A stretch of DNA of 64,000 bases. Source: CAYNSB01 sp964399625 (GTDB taxonomy: Bacteria; Planctomycetota; Phycisphaerae; Phycisphaerales; UBA1924). How positions within the stretch are numbered: the first letter of the stretch is position 1; each line of letters starts with the position of its first letter. Under the pieces are notes generated by a model that saw only the letters and a program-made list of their open reading frames with translations, ran no database searches and was not told the DNA's origin. Location of the stretch: positions 32,132 to 96,131 of the forward strand of contig CAYNSB010000004.1 in NCBI GenBank assembly GCA_964399625.1, given 5' to 3'. Positions 24,709 to 34,299 of this stretch are shown in pieces. The position numbers and the translations under genes were made by a program.

Positions 24709-26613
24709 ATGCCCGATCGCCCGAATGCCGCGCCCCGCACCAACGCGACCCTCGTCGCGATTCTGGAGCGCCTCGCGCGTCTCATGGACGTGCTGGGCGA
24801 GGACTCGTTCAAGTCCAGCGCGCACGCGCGCGCCGCACGCGCGATCGAGGGACAGTCCACGGAACTCGCCACGCTCGCCAACAGCGCCGACGCCAAGGCG
24901 GCCAAGAGCGCGCTCATGCAGATCGAGGGCATCGGGCCCAAGATCGCCGACAAGATCCTCGAGTTCTTCGCCACGGGGCGGATCGGCGAGCACGACGAGC
25001 TCGCGGCGAAGGTCCCCGCGGGCGTGCTCGCGATGATGGAGGTGCCCGGGCTCGGGCCCAAGACGGTGCGCGCGATCTGGCAAACCCTGGGCGTGACGGA
25101 CCTGGCCGGGGTCAAGAAGGCGATCGACGACGGCTCCATCCTCACGGTTCCGCGGATGGGCGCCAAGGCCGCCGAGAAGATCAAACAGTCCATCGCCTTC
25201 GCGGAGCAAGGGCAGCAGCGTCTGTGGCTGGGTCAGGCGTTGCCCCTGGCCCGGCGCATCGTGGAACTGCTGTCCAAGGTGCGTGGCGTCGAGCGCGTGG
25301 AGTACGCGGGCTCCCTGCGGCGCGGGCGCGAAACGGTCGGCGATCTGGACATCCTCGTGTGCGTGCCCGCGGGCAAGGACGGCTCGGCGGACGCCAAGGC
25401 CGCGCATGCGGCGGGCGAGGCCTTTCGTTCCATGCCCGGAGTCGTGCAGGTGATCTCCGCAGGCGAGGGCAAGTCATCCATCCGCATCGCCACAAGCACC
25501 GACTGGGGCCGCTGGACGCTCGAAGGCGAGCACGGGCAGGCGGCGTCGGGGCCCAGCGTCCAGTGCGATCTTCGCGTCATCCCCTCCCCATCGTTCGGCG
25601 CGGCCCTCATGTATTTCACCGGCTCCAAGGAGCACAACATCGCGCTGCGCCAGCGATCGCTCGACCGCGGGCTCACGCTCAATGAGTACGGGCTCTTCCC
25701 TCACACCAAGGCGGACGAGGGCAAGCCGCCGCCACAGGAGCGCGGCGTCCGACCTGTCGCAGCCGAGAAGGAGGAGGACATCTACGCCGCGCTGGAACTT
25801 CCGTACCTCCCACCCGAGATCCGTGAATCGCGCGGCGAGCTTGATCTGTCGCAGCCGCCACGCTTGATCGAGGTTGGGGACATCAAAGCAGAACTGCACG
25901 CGCACACGACCGCCTCGGACGGGTCGATGTCGATCGAGGAGCTCGCGTCGCGCGCGAAGGAACGCGGTTTCCACACGATCGCGGTGACGGACCATTCGCA
26001 GTCCTCGTCCATCGCGGGCGGGCTCAAGCCCGATCGCCTCAAACTCCACATCGAGGCCATCCGCAAGACGCAGGAGAAGTTCGTGGACCGCTCGGGCAAG
26101 CCCACCATCACGATCCTGGCGGGCTCGGAGGTGGACATCCTTGCCGATGGATCGCTCGACTACACGGACAAGGTTCTGCGCGAGCTGGATGTGGTCGTCG
26201 CGAGCCCCCACGCCGCCCTCTCGCAGGACCCCGAGACCGCCACGAAACGCCTGCTTGCGGCGATCAAGCACCCGCTCGTGCACATCCTGGGGCATCCCAC
26301 GGGCCGTTTGATCAACCGTCGCGCGGGGCTTTCGCCCGACTTGGGCAAGCTGATCGCCAGCGCCCGCGAGCACAACGTCGCGCTGGAGATCAACGCCCAC
26401 TGGATGCGTCTGGATCTGCGCGACACCCACGTGCGGGCCGCGATCGACGCCGAATGTCTGATCGCGATCGATTGCGACGTGCACGCGCCCGAGGACTACG
26501 ACAACCTCGTGTTCGGCGTGCTGACCGCCCGACGCGGATGGGTGACGCCCGAGCGCTGCGTCAACGCGTGGCCCGCGAAGAAACTGCACCAGTGGCTCAC
26601 GTCAAAGCGCTGA
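24709..26613 (+). CDS. polX: family X DNA polymerase / 3'-5' exonuclease PolX
   Basis: This 634-residue protein has the standard bacterial PolX layout. Helix-hairpin-helix motifs (IEGIGPKIADKILEFF; VPGLGPKTVRAIWQTL) precede the polymerase palm, which has YAGSLRRGRETVGDLDILV with the catalytic Asp pair near residue 210. A C-terminal PHP exonuclease has ELHAHTTASDGSMSIEEL, TIAVTDHSQ, AGSEVDIL, VASPHAAL, HPTGRLINRR and AIDCDVHAPED. All metal-binding PHP positions that I can check are intact. It likely does gap filling and end processing in base excision repair. Length and motif order match the family. Confidence 0.93.
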   Translation: MPDRPNAAPRTNATLVAILERLARLMDVLGEDSFKSSAHARAARAIEGQSTELATLANSADAKAAKSALMQIEGIGPKIADKILEFFATGRIGEHDELAAKVPAGVLAMMEVPGLGPKTVRAIWQTLGVTDLAGVKKAIDDGSILTVPRMGAKAAEKIKQSIAFAEQGQQRLWLGQALPLARRIVELLSKVRGVERVEYAGSLRRGRETVGDLDILVCVPAGKDGSADAKAAHAAGEAFRSMPGVVQVISAGEGKSSIRIATSTDWGRWTLEGEHGQAASGPSVQCDLRVIPSPSFGAALMYFTGSKEHNIALRQRSLDRGLTLNEYGLFPHTKADEGKPPPQERGVRPVAAEKEEDIYAALELPYLPPEIRESRGELDLSQPPRLIEVGDIKAELHAHTTASDGSMSIEELASRAKERGFHTIAVTDHSQSSSIAGGLKPDRLKLHIEAIRKTQEKFVDRSGKPTITILAGSEVDILADGSLDYTDKVLRELDVVVASPHAALSQDPETATKRLLAAIKHPLVHILGHPTGRLINRRAGLSPDLGKLIASAREHNVALEINAHWMRLDLRDTHVRAAIDAECLIAIDCDVHAPEDYDNLVFGVLTARRGWVTPERCVNAWPAKKLHQWLTSKR

Positions 26614-26631
26614 CAGGCCGGCGGGCGAGGC

Positions 26632-27114
26632 TCAGTTCCCCCACCACGCCCACTGCACGTTGAGCAGAGAGTTCGCGACGATGAGCGCCAGGATCGCCAA
26701 CTGCACAGGGTCCAGCCCGTGCCGGTCCGGAGTCGCACGCACGCGGCGGGTCGCGATCAACATGCCGATCAGGATGACCTGCGCCGCGGCGATGGGCAGG
26801 TACTGCTCCAGGTGGTCCGTCACGCCGGGCGTCGGATCGTGCGAGACCGACTGGTAGACCTCCGTCGCGGCCCAGCCCGCGGCGTTGAAGGGCAGGGCCT
26901 GCACGCCCGACTGCACGCGCTCCCACGGCGTCTCGTGCGCGACGGCGGTGGGCATGATGAACACGACCTGCACGCCCGCGACGAGCGCCCCGACCACCGC
27001 CTGCATGCCCACGCCCTGCGCGATCGCGAGCAGCCACGTGCGCGCGCCCGACCACATCAGCGTGATCGCGGAGGCGATGAGGAGCAGGCCGAGCGTGATG
27101 AGCACCGGGTCCAT
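26632..27114 (-). CDS. hypothetical membrane protein
   Basis: This 160-residue protein has four hydrophobic segments: VLITLGLLLIASAITLMWSG, VVGALVAGVQVVFIMPTAV, LPIAAAQVILIGMLIA and VQLAILALIVANSLLNVQWA. A short loop with conserved-looking Trp and Tyr separates the second and third. No family is recognised. The ATG at 27114 starts directly in the first membrane segment; the frame upstream shadows the ffh leader. It lies convergent to polX and divergent from ffh. Confidence 0.55.
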   Translation of the reverse strand: MDPVLITLGLLLIASAITLMWSGARTWLLAIAQGVGMQAVVGALVAGVQVVFIMPTAVAHETPWERVQSGVQALPFNAAGWAATEVYQSVSHDPTPGVTDHLEQYLPIAAAQVILIGMLIATRRVRATPDRHGLDPVQLAILALIVANSLLNVQWAWWGN

Positions 27115-27198
27115 GGCGGGGTTCCGTTCTTCCCCAGGTTCCCATGGATATCGGATACGCGGGCACGATCTGCAAGCCACAACCCACGCGCGGTTTCC

Positions 27199-27204
27199 TA
27201 GACT
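27199..27204 (+). promoter_or_regulatory. candidate -10 element of ffh
   Basis: TAGACT about 80 nt before the ffh ATG would give a 5' leader of roughly 70 nt, in contrast to the leaderless pattern of many neighbours. No -35 element is clear. Confidence 0.35.
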
Positions 27205-27283
27205 ACCGCACCAGACCCTCGTCCTTTCCATGCGCCGTCCGAGAACGCACGGCGCGACCCCCCGACACGCAGAACGAGCCACC

Positions 27284-28864
27284 ATGTTCGAACGCCTCTC
27301 CGAGTCCTTCCAGAACGTCTATCGCAAGCTCTCCGGGCAGGCGAGCATCACCGAGGGCAACGTGCGCGAGTCGCTCGCGGATGTGCGCACGGCGCTGCTC
27401 GATGCCGATGTCCACGTGGACGTCGTCGATCACTTCATCGCCGATGTGCTCAAGGACTCCGTCGGGCGCGACGTGACCAAGAGCCTCAAGCCCGGCGAGG
27501 AGATGATCGGCATCATCTACCGGCGCCTCATCGACGTGCTGGGCGGCGCACCGGCGATGAAGAGCGAGGACATGGCCGAGCTCGCCGAGACCGCGGCGCA
27601 GTCCATCGGCATCCCGCTCCCCAAGCTCAACACGGGCGACTCGCCGATCATGACGATCTCGCCCGGGCCCACCATCGTCATGATGTGCGGGCTGCAGGGC
27701 TCGGGCAAAACGACCACGTGCGGCAAGCTCGCGGCGTACCTGAAGAAACGCGGGCGATCGGTGATGGTCGCCGCCGCGGACCTGCAGCGCCCCGCCGCCG
27801 TGGAGCAGTTGCACACCGTCGCCGACCAGGTGCAGCGCGAGCTGCCCGGCGGAGCGCAGGTGTCGTTCTACGGCGAGCCCGACAAGGTCGCGGCGTACGG
27901 CAAGGCCGTCGGCGTGGCGGTGGGCGTGTGCCAGCGGGCGCTGCTCGCGGCCCAGAAGGCGGGCGTGGACACGCTGATCCTGGACACCGCCGGGCGTCTG
28001 CACGTGAACGACGAGCTGATGAACGAGCTGTCCAGCGTGCAGCGGACGCTCAAGCCGCACCACATCTTCCTCGTCGTGGACGCCATGACCGGGCAGGACG
28101 CGGTGAACTCCGCCCGCGCGTTCCACCAGCGCCTCCAGGTCGATGGCGTGATCCTGACCAAGTTCGACTCCGACACGCGCGGCGGCGCGGCCCTCTCCGT
28201 CAAGCAGGTCACCGGCGCGCCCATCAAGTTCATCGGCACGGGCGAGAAGCTCGACGCGATCGACGAGTTCCACGCCGAGCGCATGGCCGGACGCATCCTG
28301 GGCATGGGCGACGTCGTCTCGCTCGTCGAGAAGGCGCAGGAGCAGGTCAGCCAGGAGGAAGCGGAGAAACTGCAGGAGAAGCTCGCCAAGGGCGAGATGT
28401 CCATGGACGACTTCCTGGGGCAGCTCAAGGCCCTGCGGCGCATGGGCCCGCTCAAGCAGCTCATGGGGCTGATCCCGGGCGTGGGCGGGGCGCTCAAGAA
28501 CGCGCAGATCGACGACAAGCAGCTCGATCGCGTGGAGGCGATCATCAACTCCATGACCAAGAAGGAGCGCGCCAAGCCCGACGTGATCGACCTCTCGCGT
28601 CGCAAGCGGATCAGCTCCGGCAGCGGGACCAAGCCCGACGATGTCTCCCTGCTCGTCAAGCAGTTCACGACCCTCAACAAGCTCAGCAAGCAGATGGCCG
28701 GGCTCGGTGCCATGGGCAAGATGAAGGCGATGACGCAGATGGGCGCCGAGGGCGGCGCGGGGCTGGAGGGATTGGTCCCGGGAGTGAAGGGGCTGCCCGG
28801 CATGGGCGGGCGCGGATCGACCGCGACGCCGAGCGTGAAGAGCAAGTTCAAGAAGCGGCGGTAG
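27284..28864 (+). CDS. ffh: signal recognition particle protein Ffh
   Basis: This 526-residue SRP54 homologue has an N-terminal helical bundle, then the G domain with GLQGSGKTTTCGKLAAYL (about residue 136), AAADLQRPAAVEQL, ILDTAGRLHVN, LTKFDSDTRGGAAL and FIGTGEKLDAIDEF. The Met-rich M domain that binds signal peptides and 4.5S RNA follows, for example KQMAGLGAMGKMKAMTQMG. It directs ribosomes with nascent membrane or exported proteins to FtsY. The ATG at 27284 begins MFERLSESFQNVYRKL, the usual start. The C-terminal basic tail ends SKFKKRR. A small CG-rich hairpin follows the stop but has no T tract. Confidence 0.96.
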   Translation: MFERLSESFQNVYRKLSGQASITEGNVRESLADVRTALLDADVHVDVVDHFIADVLKDSVGRDVTKSLKPGEEMIGIIYRRLIDVLGGAPAMKSEDMAELAETAAQSIGIPLPKLNTGDSPIMTISPGPTIVMMCGLQGSGKTTTCGKLAAYLKKRGRSVMVAAADLQRPAAVEQLHTVADQVQRELPGGAQVSFYGEPDKVAAYGKAVGVAVGVCQRALLAAQKAGVDTLILDTAGRLHVNDELMNELSSVQRTLKPHHIFLVVDAMTGQDAVNSARAFHQRLQVDGVILTKFDSDTRGGAALSVKQVTGAPIKFIGTGEKLDAIDEFHAERMAGRILGMGDVVSLVEKAQEQVSQEEAEKLQEKLAKGEMSMDDFLGQLKALRRMGPLKQLMGLIPGVGGALKNAQIDDKQLDRVEAIINSMTKKERAKPDVIDLSRRKRISSGSGTKPDDVSLLVKQFTTLNKLSKQMAGLGAMGKMKAMTQMGAEGGAGLEGLVPGVKGLPGMGGRGSTATPSVKSKFKKRR

Positions 28865-29018
28865 CACGGCGGGAACCGCCGAGAATTCCTGCTGCCGACG
28901 CTCGCATTCGGGGATCGAAAACAAAATCTGTCGCGGAACCGCAACGGGTGTGGGAGGATGGCGGTACGCCTGGTGCTTCGGCCGCCGTTCCATTTCGCAC
29001 GCCCCAGCGGAGCCACCC

Positions 29019-29705
29019 ATGAAGATGCGAACCCTCTCGAGAGTCCGGCCCATGATCGTCGCCGCATCGATCGCGGCGCCCAGCGCCGTGAGTGCGCAAA
29101 CCATCCTGCAGATCAACGACGGCTTCACGTCCACGACCGGCAACTGGACGAGCGTGATCACCGTCGAAGGACAGTCCGGCTCCTTCATTAGCGTCGGCGG
29201 CAATCCCGGCACCTACGCCTCGCTGATCGCGCTCACGTCCCTGAACAATCGCACGGGCACCGGCTTCCAGTACCGCGGCCCAAGCTCGAACATCCTCCTG
29301 GGCTCGCTCAGCGCCCAGATCACGCTCGGCGCGGATCTGAAGCTCACGAGCACGCTCCCGCAGACGCCGGCGCCCGAGTTCGTCCCCATGATCATCCAGG
29401 GCGTGCGCGTCTATACGCCCGCCGCGTTCATTCCCGCGCCGACGATCAACCAGTGGCAGACGATCGCCCCGGTGACGTTCAACGTTTCGGACTTCACCAA
29501 CTCCACGGGAATCGCTCTCGATCCGCTGTCATCCGTCACCGTGGGTTTCTGGCTGCGCATGCCCGTGGCGCCCAACAACACGCCGGGCACTGGGTACGGC
29601 GTGGGCGTGGACAACGTCGTGCTCACCGTGATCCCGTCACCGGGCGCGGCTTGCGCGCTCGCGCTGGGCGCGGCGATGATCACCCGCAGACGCCGATCCC
29701 GCTAG
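29019..29705 (+). CDS. secreted protein with PEP-CTERM-like sorting signal
   Basis: This 228-residue protein has a signal peptide (MKMRTLSRVRPMIVAASIAA, probable cut after VSA), a Ser/Thr/Gly-rich beta-type body and a C-terminal tripartite signal: IPSPG, a hydrophobic ACALALGAAMI, then TRRRRSR. This pattern resembles PEP-CTERM tails of planctomycetes, which route proteins to the cell surface. The body (NWTSVITVEGQSGSFISVGG; GYGVGVDNVVLTVI) resembles secreted beta-sandwich modules, but I recognise no specific domain. Starts at 29019 and 29025 are both possible. No exosortase gene is in the window. Confidence 0.65.
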   Translation: MKMRTLSRVRPMIVAASIAAPSAVSAQTILQINDGFTSTTGNWTSVITVEGQSGSFISVGGNPGTYASLIALTSLNNRTGTGFQYRGPSSNILLGSLSAQITLGADLKLTSTLPQTPAPEFVPMIIQGVRVYTPAAFIPAPTINQWQTIAPVTFNVSDFTNSTGIALDPLSSVTVGFWLRMPVAPNNTPGTGYGVGVDNVVLTVIPSPGAACALALGAAMITRRRRSR

Positions 29706-29746
29706 CCCGTCGCAAGCGGTGAACGACCGAACGCGGCTCGCCGCGC

Positions 29747-31825
29747 TTATTTTCCGCTCGACATGAGCCCGATGATCGTCGCGGTCATCGCGATGAGCGC
29801 CTTCATCAGGCTCTCGCCGGCGATGAGCCCGGACGCGACGGGGACGTTGTACGTCTCGCACGTCTTCTTCGCCATCTTGCCCCAGACCCACGTCAGCACG
29901 GCGCCGATCGCGAACGAGAACGCGCTGGCGAAGGGCACGACCCACGACAGGCCCAGCCCCATCGCGCTGGGGAAGTACTTGCGCGCCTTGGGCGGGACGA
30001 TGAACTTCTCGATGAGCGGCAGCGCGATGCCCAAGAGGCACCCGATCACGAGAGCGTACTTGGCCGAGTCCGCGAGCGAACTGATGCCCTGCGTCAGCAC
30101 CTGGGCGATGCGGTACCAGCTCTGCGTGCCCGGCGCGGGGAACTTCTCGAGCACCGCCTTGGTCGGCACCATCAGGTACCAGATGGGCACGATGGCAAGC
30201 GTTCCGAAGAACACGCCAAAGAACTGCGCCAGGAACTGACGCCGCGGGTTCGCCCCGAGCAGGTACCCGCTCTTGAGGTCCGTGAGCAGGTCCGCCGAAG
30301 ACGAAGCGCTGTTGGCGGCGATGCCCGCGGAGGCGAGGTTGGGGATGATCTGCTTAGGGTGCAGGATCGCGAACGTGAGCTGCATCACCTTGCCCATCGC
30401 GCCGATGGGGGTCGTGTCCGTCTCGCCCGTCGCCCGGCACGCGACCATGGACAGAACGAACGACATGCCCACCGCGATGAGCCCCGCCCACCAGGAGATA
30501 TGGAACGCGACGTACTGAACCACGACCATCGCGATCGCGATGGGGATCATGCCCGCGAACATCCACCACGACGGAACCTCGATGTCCTTGAGGTTGTCCC
30601 GCGTGGAGGCGCCCATGCGCGACTCCTCGCGCGACTTGGTGAACGCGCGCCCGATGGTGCGCCATTGCATCGCCAGGGACGTGAGGCTCGCGAAGACCAT
30701 CAGCCCCGTGCCGCCCCACAGCGCCCAGCGGTACACATGGAAGATCGTGCCGCCGCCGACGAGCTCGATCGAGCGGACGTACCCCGCAGTGCCCGCGTGG
30801 GCGATGTCCATCTGGATCAGGCGCGGCGCCACGAAGAAGTACAGGAGCAGCGAGCCAGCGAGCATCGAGAGCGAGACACGCAGGCCCGTGATCATGCCCG
30901 CGCCGATGAGCAGCACGCTGGGCTGGAACCCGCCGTCGATCATCGCCTTCGCGCTGGGCGTCGCCTTGGAGAACCAGGGCACCAGCTCGCCCTTGTCGCT
31001 GATCGCGAAATAGCCCTTCTCCGGGTAGAGCGCGGCGAACTGGATGTCGAAGAGCTTGGTCTTGAAGAACTCGAACGTTCTCGCGAGGATACCGATCTTG
31101 CCCGCGCTGTCCTCGTCGGTGTTCAGGATGCCCACGATCGCCCCGGCGCCCAGCGCGATCACCAGCGAGTACGCCTTGTAGATCGCCTCCTTGCTCGCGC
31201 TATAGAGGCTCTTGAGCGTCTCGGCGGCCGCGATGCCCGAGGGGAACGGCAGCTGCTCGTGGTTGATCATCTGCCGCTTCATGGGGATGGCGAGGAACAC
31301 GCCCATGAGCCCCGTGCACAGCGTGAACGCGCCCACGAGCCACCAGGGCTGGACCGCCCACGTGCTCACGTCCGCCGAGGTCTTGCCCTCGGGTGCCGTG
31401 TTGAGCAGGAGCAGCGCGCCGAACATCGTCGCGATCGTGGAGCCCGTGGAGTACCCCGCCGCGGAGGCGGTGGACTGCATGCAGTTGTTCTCGAGGATCG
31501 ACATCTGCGAGAGCCGGCCGCCCGAGAGCAGGCGCATGCCGTTCCAGATCACGAAGCTCATCACGCACGCCGTGATCGCCACGCCGAACGACCAACCGAT
31601 GGAGAGCGTCGTGTACAGGTTCGACGCCGCCATGAGCATGCCCAGGATGCCGCCCATGACCACGGCCCGCAGCGTGAGCTGCGGCATCTTGTCGCCGCGG
31701 TACACGTGCTTGAACCAGTGCTCGTCCTTCTGCTCAGGAGTCGCGTTGTCCGGAAGAGGGGGCACGCCCTCGGGGTGCGCGGCCTCGATCGTCTGCGACG
31801 GGTCCTCGACGGCAATGCCGGACAT
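29747..31825 (-). CDS. OPT family oligopeptide transporter
   Basis: This 692-residue protein has about fifteen membrane segments and typical OPT features: MPQLTLRAVVMGGILGMLMA near residue 48, ASNLYTTLSIGWSFGVAI, the NNCMQSTASAAGYSTGSTIA region, QLPFPSGIAAAETLKSL, and a late VASGLIAGESLMKALIAM. OPT proteins take up oligopeptides or metal chelates with protons. The ATG at 31825 is preceded by an AGGAG site; the reading frame upstream is a shadow. It is divergent from the SPFH gene across 254 nt. Confidence 0.88.
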   Translation of the reverse strand: MSGIAVEDPSQTIEAAHPEGVPPLPDNATPEQKDEHWFKHVYRGDKMPQLTLRAVVMGGILGMLMAASNLYTTLSIGWSFGVAITACVMSFVIWNGMRLLSGGRLSQMSILENNCMQSTASAAGYSTGSTIATMFGALLLLNTAPEGKTSADVSTWAVQPWWLVGAFTLCTGLMGVFLAIPMKRQMINHEQLPFPSGIAAAETLKSLYSASKEAIYKAYSLVIALGAGAIVGILNTDEDSAGKIGILARTFEFFKTKLFDIQFAALYPEKGYFAISDKGELVPWFSKATPSAKAMIDGGFQPSVLLIGAGMITGLRVSLSMLAGSLLLYFFVAPRLIQMDIAHAGTAGYVRSIELVGGGTIFHVYRWALWGGTGLMVFASLTSLAMQWRTIGRAFTKSREESRMGASTRDNLKDIEVPSWWMFAGMIPIAIAMVVVQYVAFHISWWAGLIAVGMSFVLSMVACRATGETDTTPIGAMGKVMQLTFAILHPKQIIPNLASAGIAANSASSSADLLTDLKSGYLLGANPRRQFLAQFFGVFFGTLAIVPIWYLMVPTKAVLEKFPAPGTQSWYRIAQVLTQGISSLADSAKYALVIGCLLGIALPLIEKFIVPPKARKYFPSAMGLGLSWVVPFASAFSFAIGAVLTWVWGKMAKKTCETYNVPVASGLIAGESLMKALIAMTATIIGLMSSGK

Positions 31826-31975
31826 GGGATCTCCTGTGCTGGCGCGGAATGGTCTGGGCGGCGCCGGGGGAAGGCTCGACAGGGAGCGTAGATTACCACA
31901 CTTCGGCGGATTTCGAGCGGATTCCGCACAGAACGGGCGCGTGCCCGGCCCCCGCGCGCCGGCGCGCTCGGGCGT

Positions 31976-31981
31976 GATACC
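31976..31981 (+). promoter_or_regulatory. candidate -10 element of the SPFH operon
   Basis: TACCCT lies about 98 nt before the SPFH ATG at 32080, in the OPT/SPFH divergent region. It would give a leader of about 90 nt that holds the AAGGA ribosome-binding site. I saw nothing else of note in this region. Confidence 0.3.
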
Positions 31982-32079
31982 CTCGCCTGCCACGCGCGAA
32001 ACCCGCCCGATCGTGCACCGAACCAGTGCCGATGCACGAACACGACTCGCCCCTCGCGGGCGAACACGAAAGGACCGCC

Positions 32080-33177
32080 ATGGGCATCTTCGATCGCCTC
32101 AAGCACGAGCTCGTCGACATCATCCAATTCCTGGACGACTCGAGCAACACGCTCGTCTACCGCTTCGAGCGATTCCAGAACGAGATCAAGTACGGCGCCA
32201 AGCTCGTCGTGCGCGAGGGTCAGTCGGCCGTCTTCATCAACGAGGGAAAGCTGGCGGACGTGTTCGGGCCCGGCACGTACACGCTCGAAACGAAGAACCT
32301 TCCGATCCTCGCCACACTCAAGGGCTGGAAGTACGGGTTCGAGTCGCCGTTCAAGGCGGAGGTCTACTTCGTCTCCACGCGCCAGTTCACGGACCTCAAG
32401 TGGGGCACGATGAACCCCGTGATCGTGCGCGACCCGGAGTTCGGGCCCGTGCGCCTGCGGGCATTCGGGACCTACGCGATCCGCGTGAAGGACGCGGGCA
32501 CGTTCATCAAGGAGATCGTCGGCACCGAGGGGCATTTCACGACCGAGGAGATCACCAGCCAGCTCCGCAACTACATCGTCACGAACCTGGGCGATGCGCT
32601 GGGCGAGAGCAAGATGTCCATCATGGACATGTCCGCCCGCTACCGCGAGATGGGCGACTTCCTCAAAGCGCAGCTCACGCCCGACTTCGACAAGATCGGG
32701 CTCTCGCTCACCGCGATGCTCGTCGAGAACATCTCCCTCCCGCCCGAGGTCGAGCAGGCGATGGACAAGCGCTCGAGCATGGGCGTCATCGGGGATGTGG
32801 ACAGGTACGCCAAGTTCCAGGCCGCGGACGCGATCCGCGACGCCGCCAAGAACCCGGGCCCGGCCGGCGCCGTCATCGGCATGGGCGTGGGCGGAATCCT
32901 GGGCGGACAGATCGGCGGCGCGATGATGCCCGGCGGCTCGCCGCCCGCGATCCCCAGCGTCGCGTTCTTCATCGCCGTAAACAACCAGCAGGTGGGCCCG
33001 CTGGACGCCGGCGCGCTGCGCAGCAAAGCCGCGATGGGCGAGCTGACCGCCAGCACGCTGGTCTGGCGCCAGGGGATGGGCTCGTGGACGGCCGCCAAGG
33101 ACGTGCCCGAGATCGCGGCACTGCTGGGCGGCTCACCACCGCCGATGCCCGCCACGCCGCCGCCACTGCCGCGATAG
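32080..33177 (+). CDS. SPFH/band-7 protein with C-terminal GYF_2 domain (YdjI-like)
   Basis: This 365-residue protein has an SPFH core (SAVFINEGKLADVFGPGTY; YTLETKNLPILATLKGWKYG; GTYAIRVKDAGTFIKEIVG), helical extension and Gly-rich segment (GAVIGMGVGGILGGQIGGA). A C-terminal GYF_2-like domain reads QQVGPLDAGALRSKAAMGEL and TLVWRQGMGSW. This layout matches the YdjI/virion-core-protein-like family, which in Bacillus organises membrane domains and recruits a PspA homologue. The ATG at 32080 follows AAAGGA by about 6 nt. The next gene is a membrane zinc-ribbon protein 12 nt downstream, as in the ydj cluster, though no pspA is visible. Confidence 0.82.
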   Translation: MGIFDRLKHELVDIIQFLDDSSNTLVYRFERFQNEIKYGAKLVVREGQSAVFINEGKLADVFGPGTYTLETKNLPILATLKGWKYGFESPFKAEVYFVSTRQFTDLKWGTMNPVIVRDPEFGPVRLRAFGTYAIRVKDAGTFIKEIVGTEGHFTTEEITSQLRNYIVTNLGDALGESKMSIMDMSARYREMGDFLKAQLTPDFDKIGLSLTAMLVENISLPPEVEQAMDKRSSMGVIGDVDRYAKFQAADAIRDAAKNPGPAGAVIGMGVGGILGGQIGGAMMPGGSPPAIPSVAFFIAVNNQQVGPLDAGALRSKAAMGELTASTLVWRQGMGSWTAAKDVPEIAALLGGSPPPMPATPPPLPR

Positions 33178-33189
33178 ATCCCGCCCACG

Positions 33190-34299
33190 ATGCCGCTCGA
33201 ACCTCCGCCAACCTCCCCCACCGTCGCCGGTGCGCGGTTCTTTCCTTGCAAGCAGTGCGGGGCGAAGCTGCAGTATGAGCCGGGCACGACGTTCCTCAAG
33301 TGCCCGTACTGCACCACGGAGAACCAGATCCCCAAGGACGATGAGCCCGCGCAGGAGCTGGACTACAACGCGGCGTTGGCACGCCTCAAGGGCGAGGCGC
33401 ACGCCCCCGAATCACCCATCGTCACGTGCGCTCACTGCCACGCGGTGCTCACGCTCGCCGGCAGCGTCGCGAGCCTGGACTGCCCTTTCTGCGGCTCGCC
33501 CATCGTCGCCACCGGCGCCACCGCCGCGCTCATCAAGCCCAACGCGGTCCTGCCGTTCAAGGTGCCCCGCCAGCAGGCGACCGAGTCTTATCGCAAGTGG
33601 ATCGCGTCGCGCTGGTTCGCGCCCAGCGCGCTCAAGAAGCAGGCGATGCTCGACGCCGCGCTCTCGGGCGTCTATGTCCCCGCGTGGACGTACGACTGCC
33701 ACGCCACCACGCGCTACACGGGGCAACGCGGCGATGCGTACTACGTGACCGAGACGCGAACCGTCAACGGGCAGCGCCAGAGCGTGCAGGTCCGCAAGAT
33801 CCGCTGGACGCCCGTCGCGGGCGTCGTCGAGAACGATTTCGACGATGTGCTCGTGCTCGCGACCAAGTCCCTCCCCGGGCACGAGCTCGACGACCTCGAT
33901 CCGTGGGACCTCTCCAACACGCAGCCCTATCGCGACGACTACCTCGCGGGGTTCAAGGCCGAGTGCTACCAGATCGACCTCCCCTCGGGCTTCGAGATCG
34001 CCAAGGAGAAGATGGCCCCCACGATCACGGGCACCATCTACCACGACATCGGGGGCGATGAGCAGCGCATCGACTCCCGCCAGAGCGCGTACGCGCGCAT
34101 CACGTACAAGCACATCCTCTTGCCGGTGTGGGTCTCGGCGTACCGGTACCAGGGCAAACTGTACCAATTCCTGGTGAACGCCCGCACGGGCGAGGTGCAG
34201 GGGCAGCGGCCCTGGAGCTGGATCAAGATCACGCTCGCGGTGCTCGCAGGGCTCGCGCTCATCGGCGTGGCCATCTACGCGTTCGCGTCGTCGCGCTGA
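33190..34299 (+). CDS. zinc-ribbon membrane protein, partner of SPFH protein
   Basis: This 369-residue protein has two N-terminal zinc ribbons (CKQCGAKLQ...CPYC and CAHCHAVL...CPFCG), a middle part with YVPAWTYDCHATTRYTGQRG and HILLPVWVSAYRYQGKLYQF, and one C-terminal membrane helix (IKITLAVLAGLALIGVAIYAF). The family often sits with YdjI-like SPFH genes; database labels calling such proteins PriA-like or TFIIB-type refer only to the ribbons. It probably forms a membrane complex with the SPFH protein. Its stop overlaps the next start (TGATG), so the DNA glycosylase is translationally coupled to it. Confidence 0.75.
   Translation: MPLEPPPTSPTVAGARFFPCKQCGAKLQYEPGTTFLKCPYCTTENQIPKDDEPAQELDYNAALARLKGEAHAPESPIVTCAHCHAVLTLAGSVASLDCPFCGSPIVATGATAALIKPNAVLPFKVPRQQATESYRKWIASRWFAPSALKKQAMLDAALSGVYVPAWTYDCHATTRYTGQRGDAYYVTETRTVNGQRQSVQVRKIRWTPVAGVVENDFDDVLVLATKSLPGHELDDLDPWDLSNTQPYRDDYLAGFKAECYQIDLPSGFEIAKEKMAPTITGTIYHDIGGDEQRIDSRQSAYARITYKHILLPVWVSAYRYQGKLYQFLVNARTGEVQGQRPWSWIKITLAVLAGLALIGVAIYAFASSR

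Noticed and set aside
28867..28881. CGGCGG-GAA-CCGCCG hairpin after ffh as terminator
   Set aside because: Stem of 6 bp with no T tract; could be chance in GC-rich DNA.
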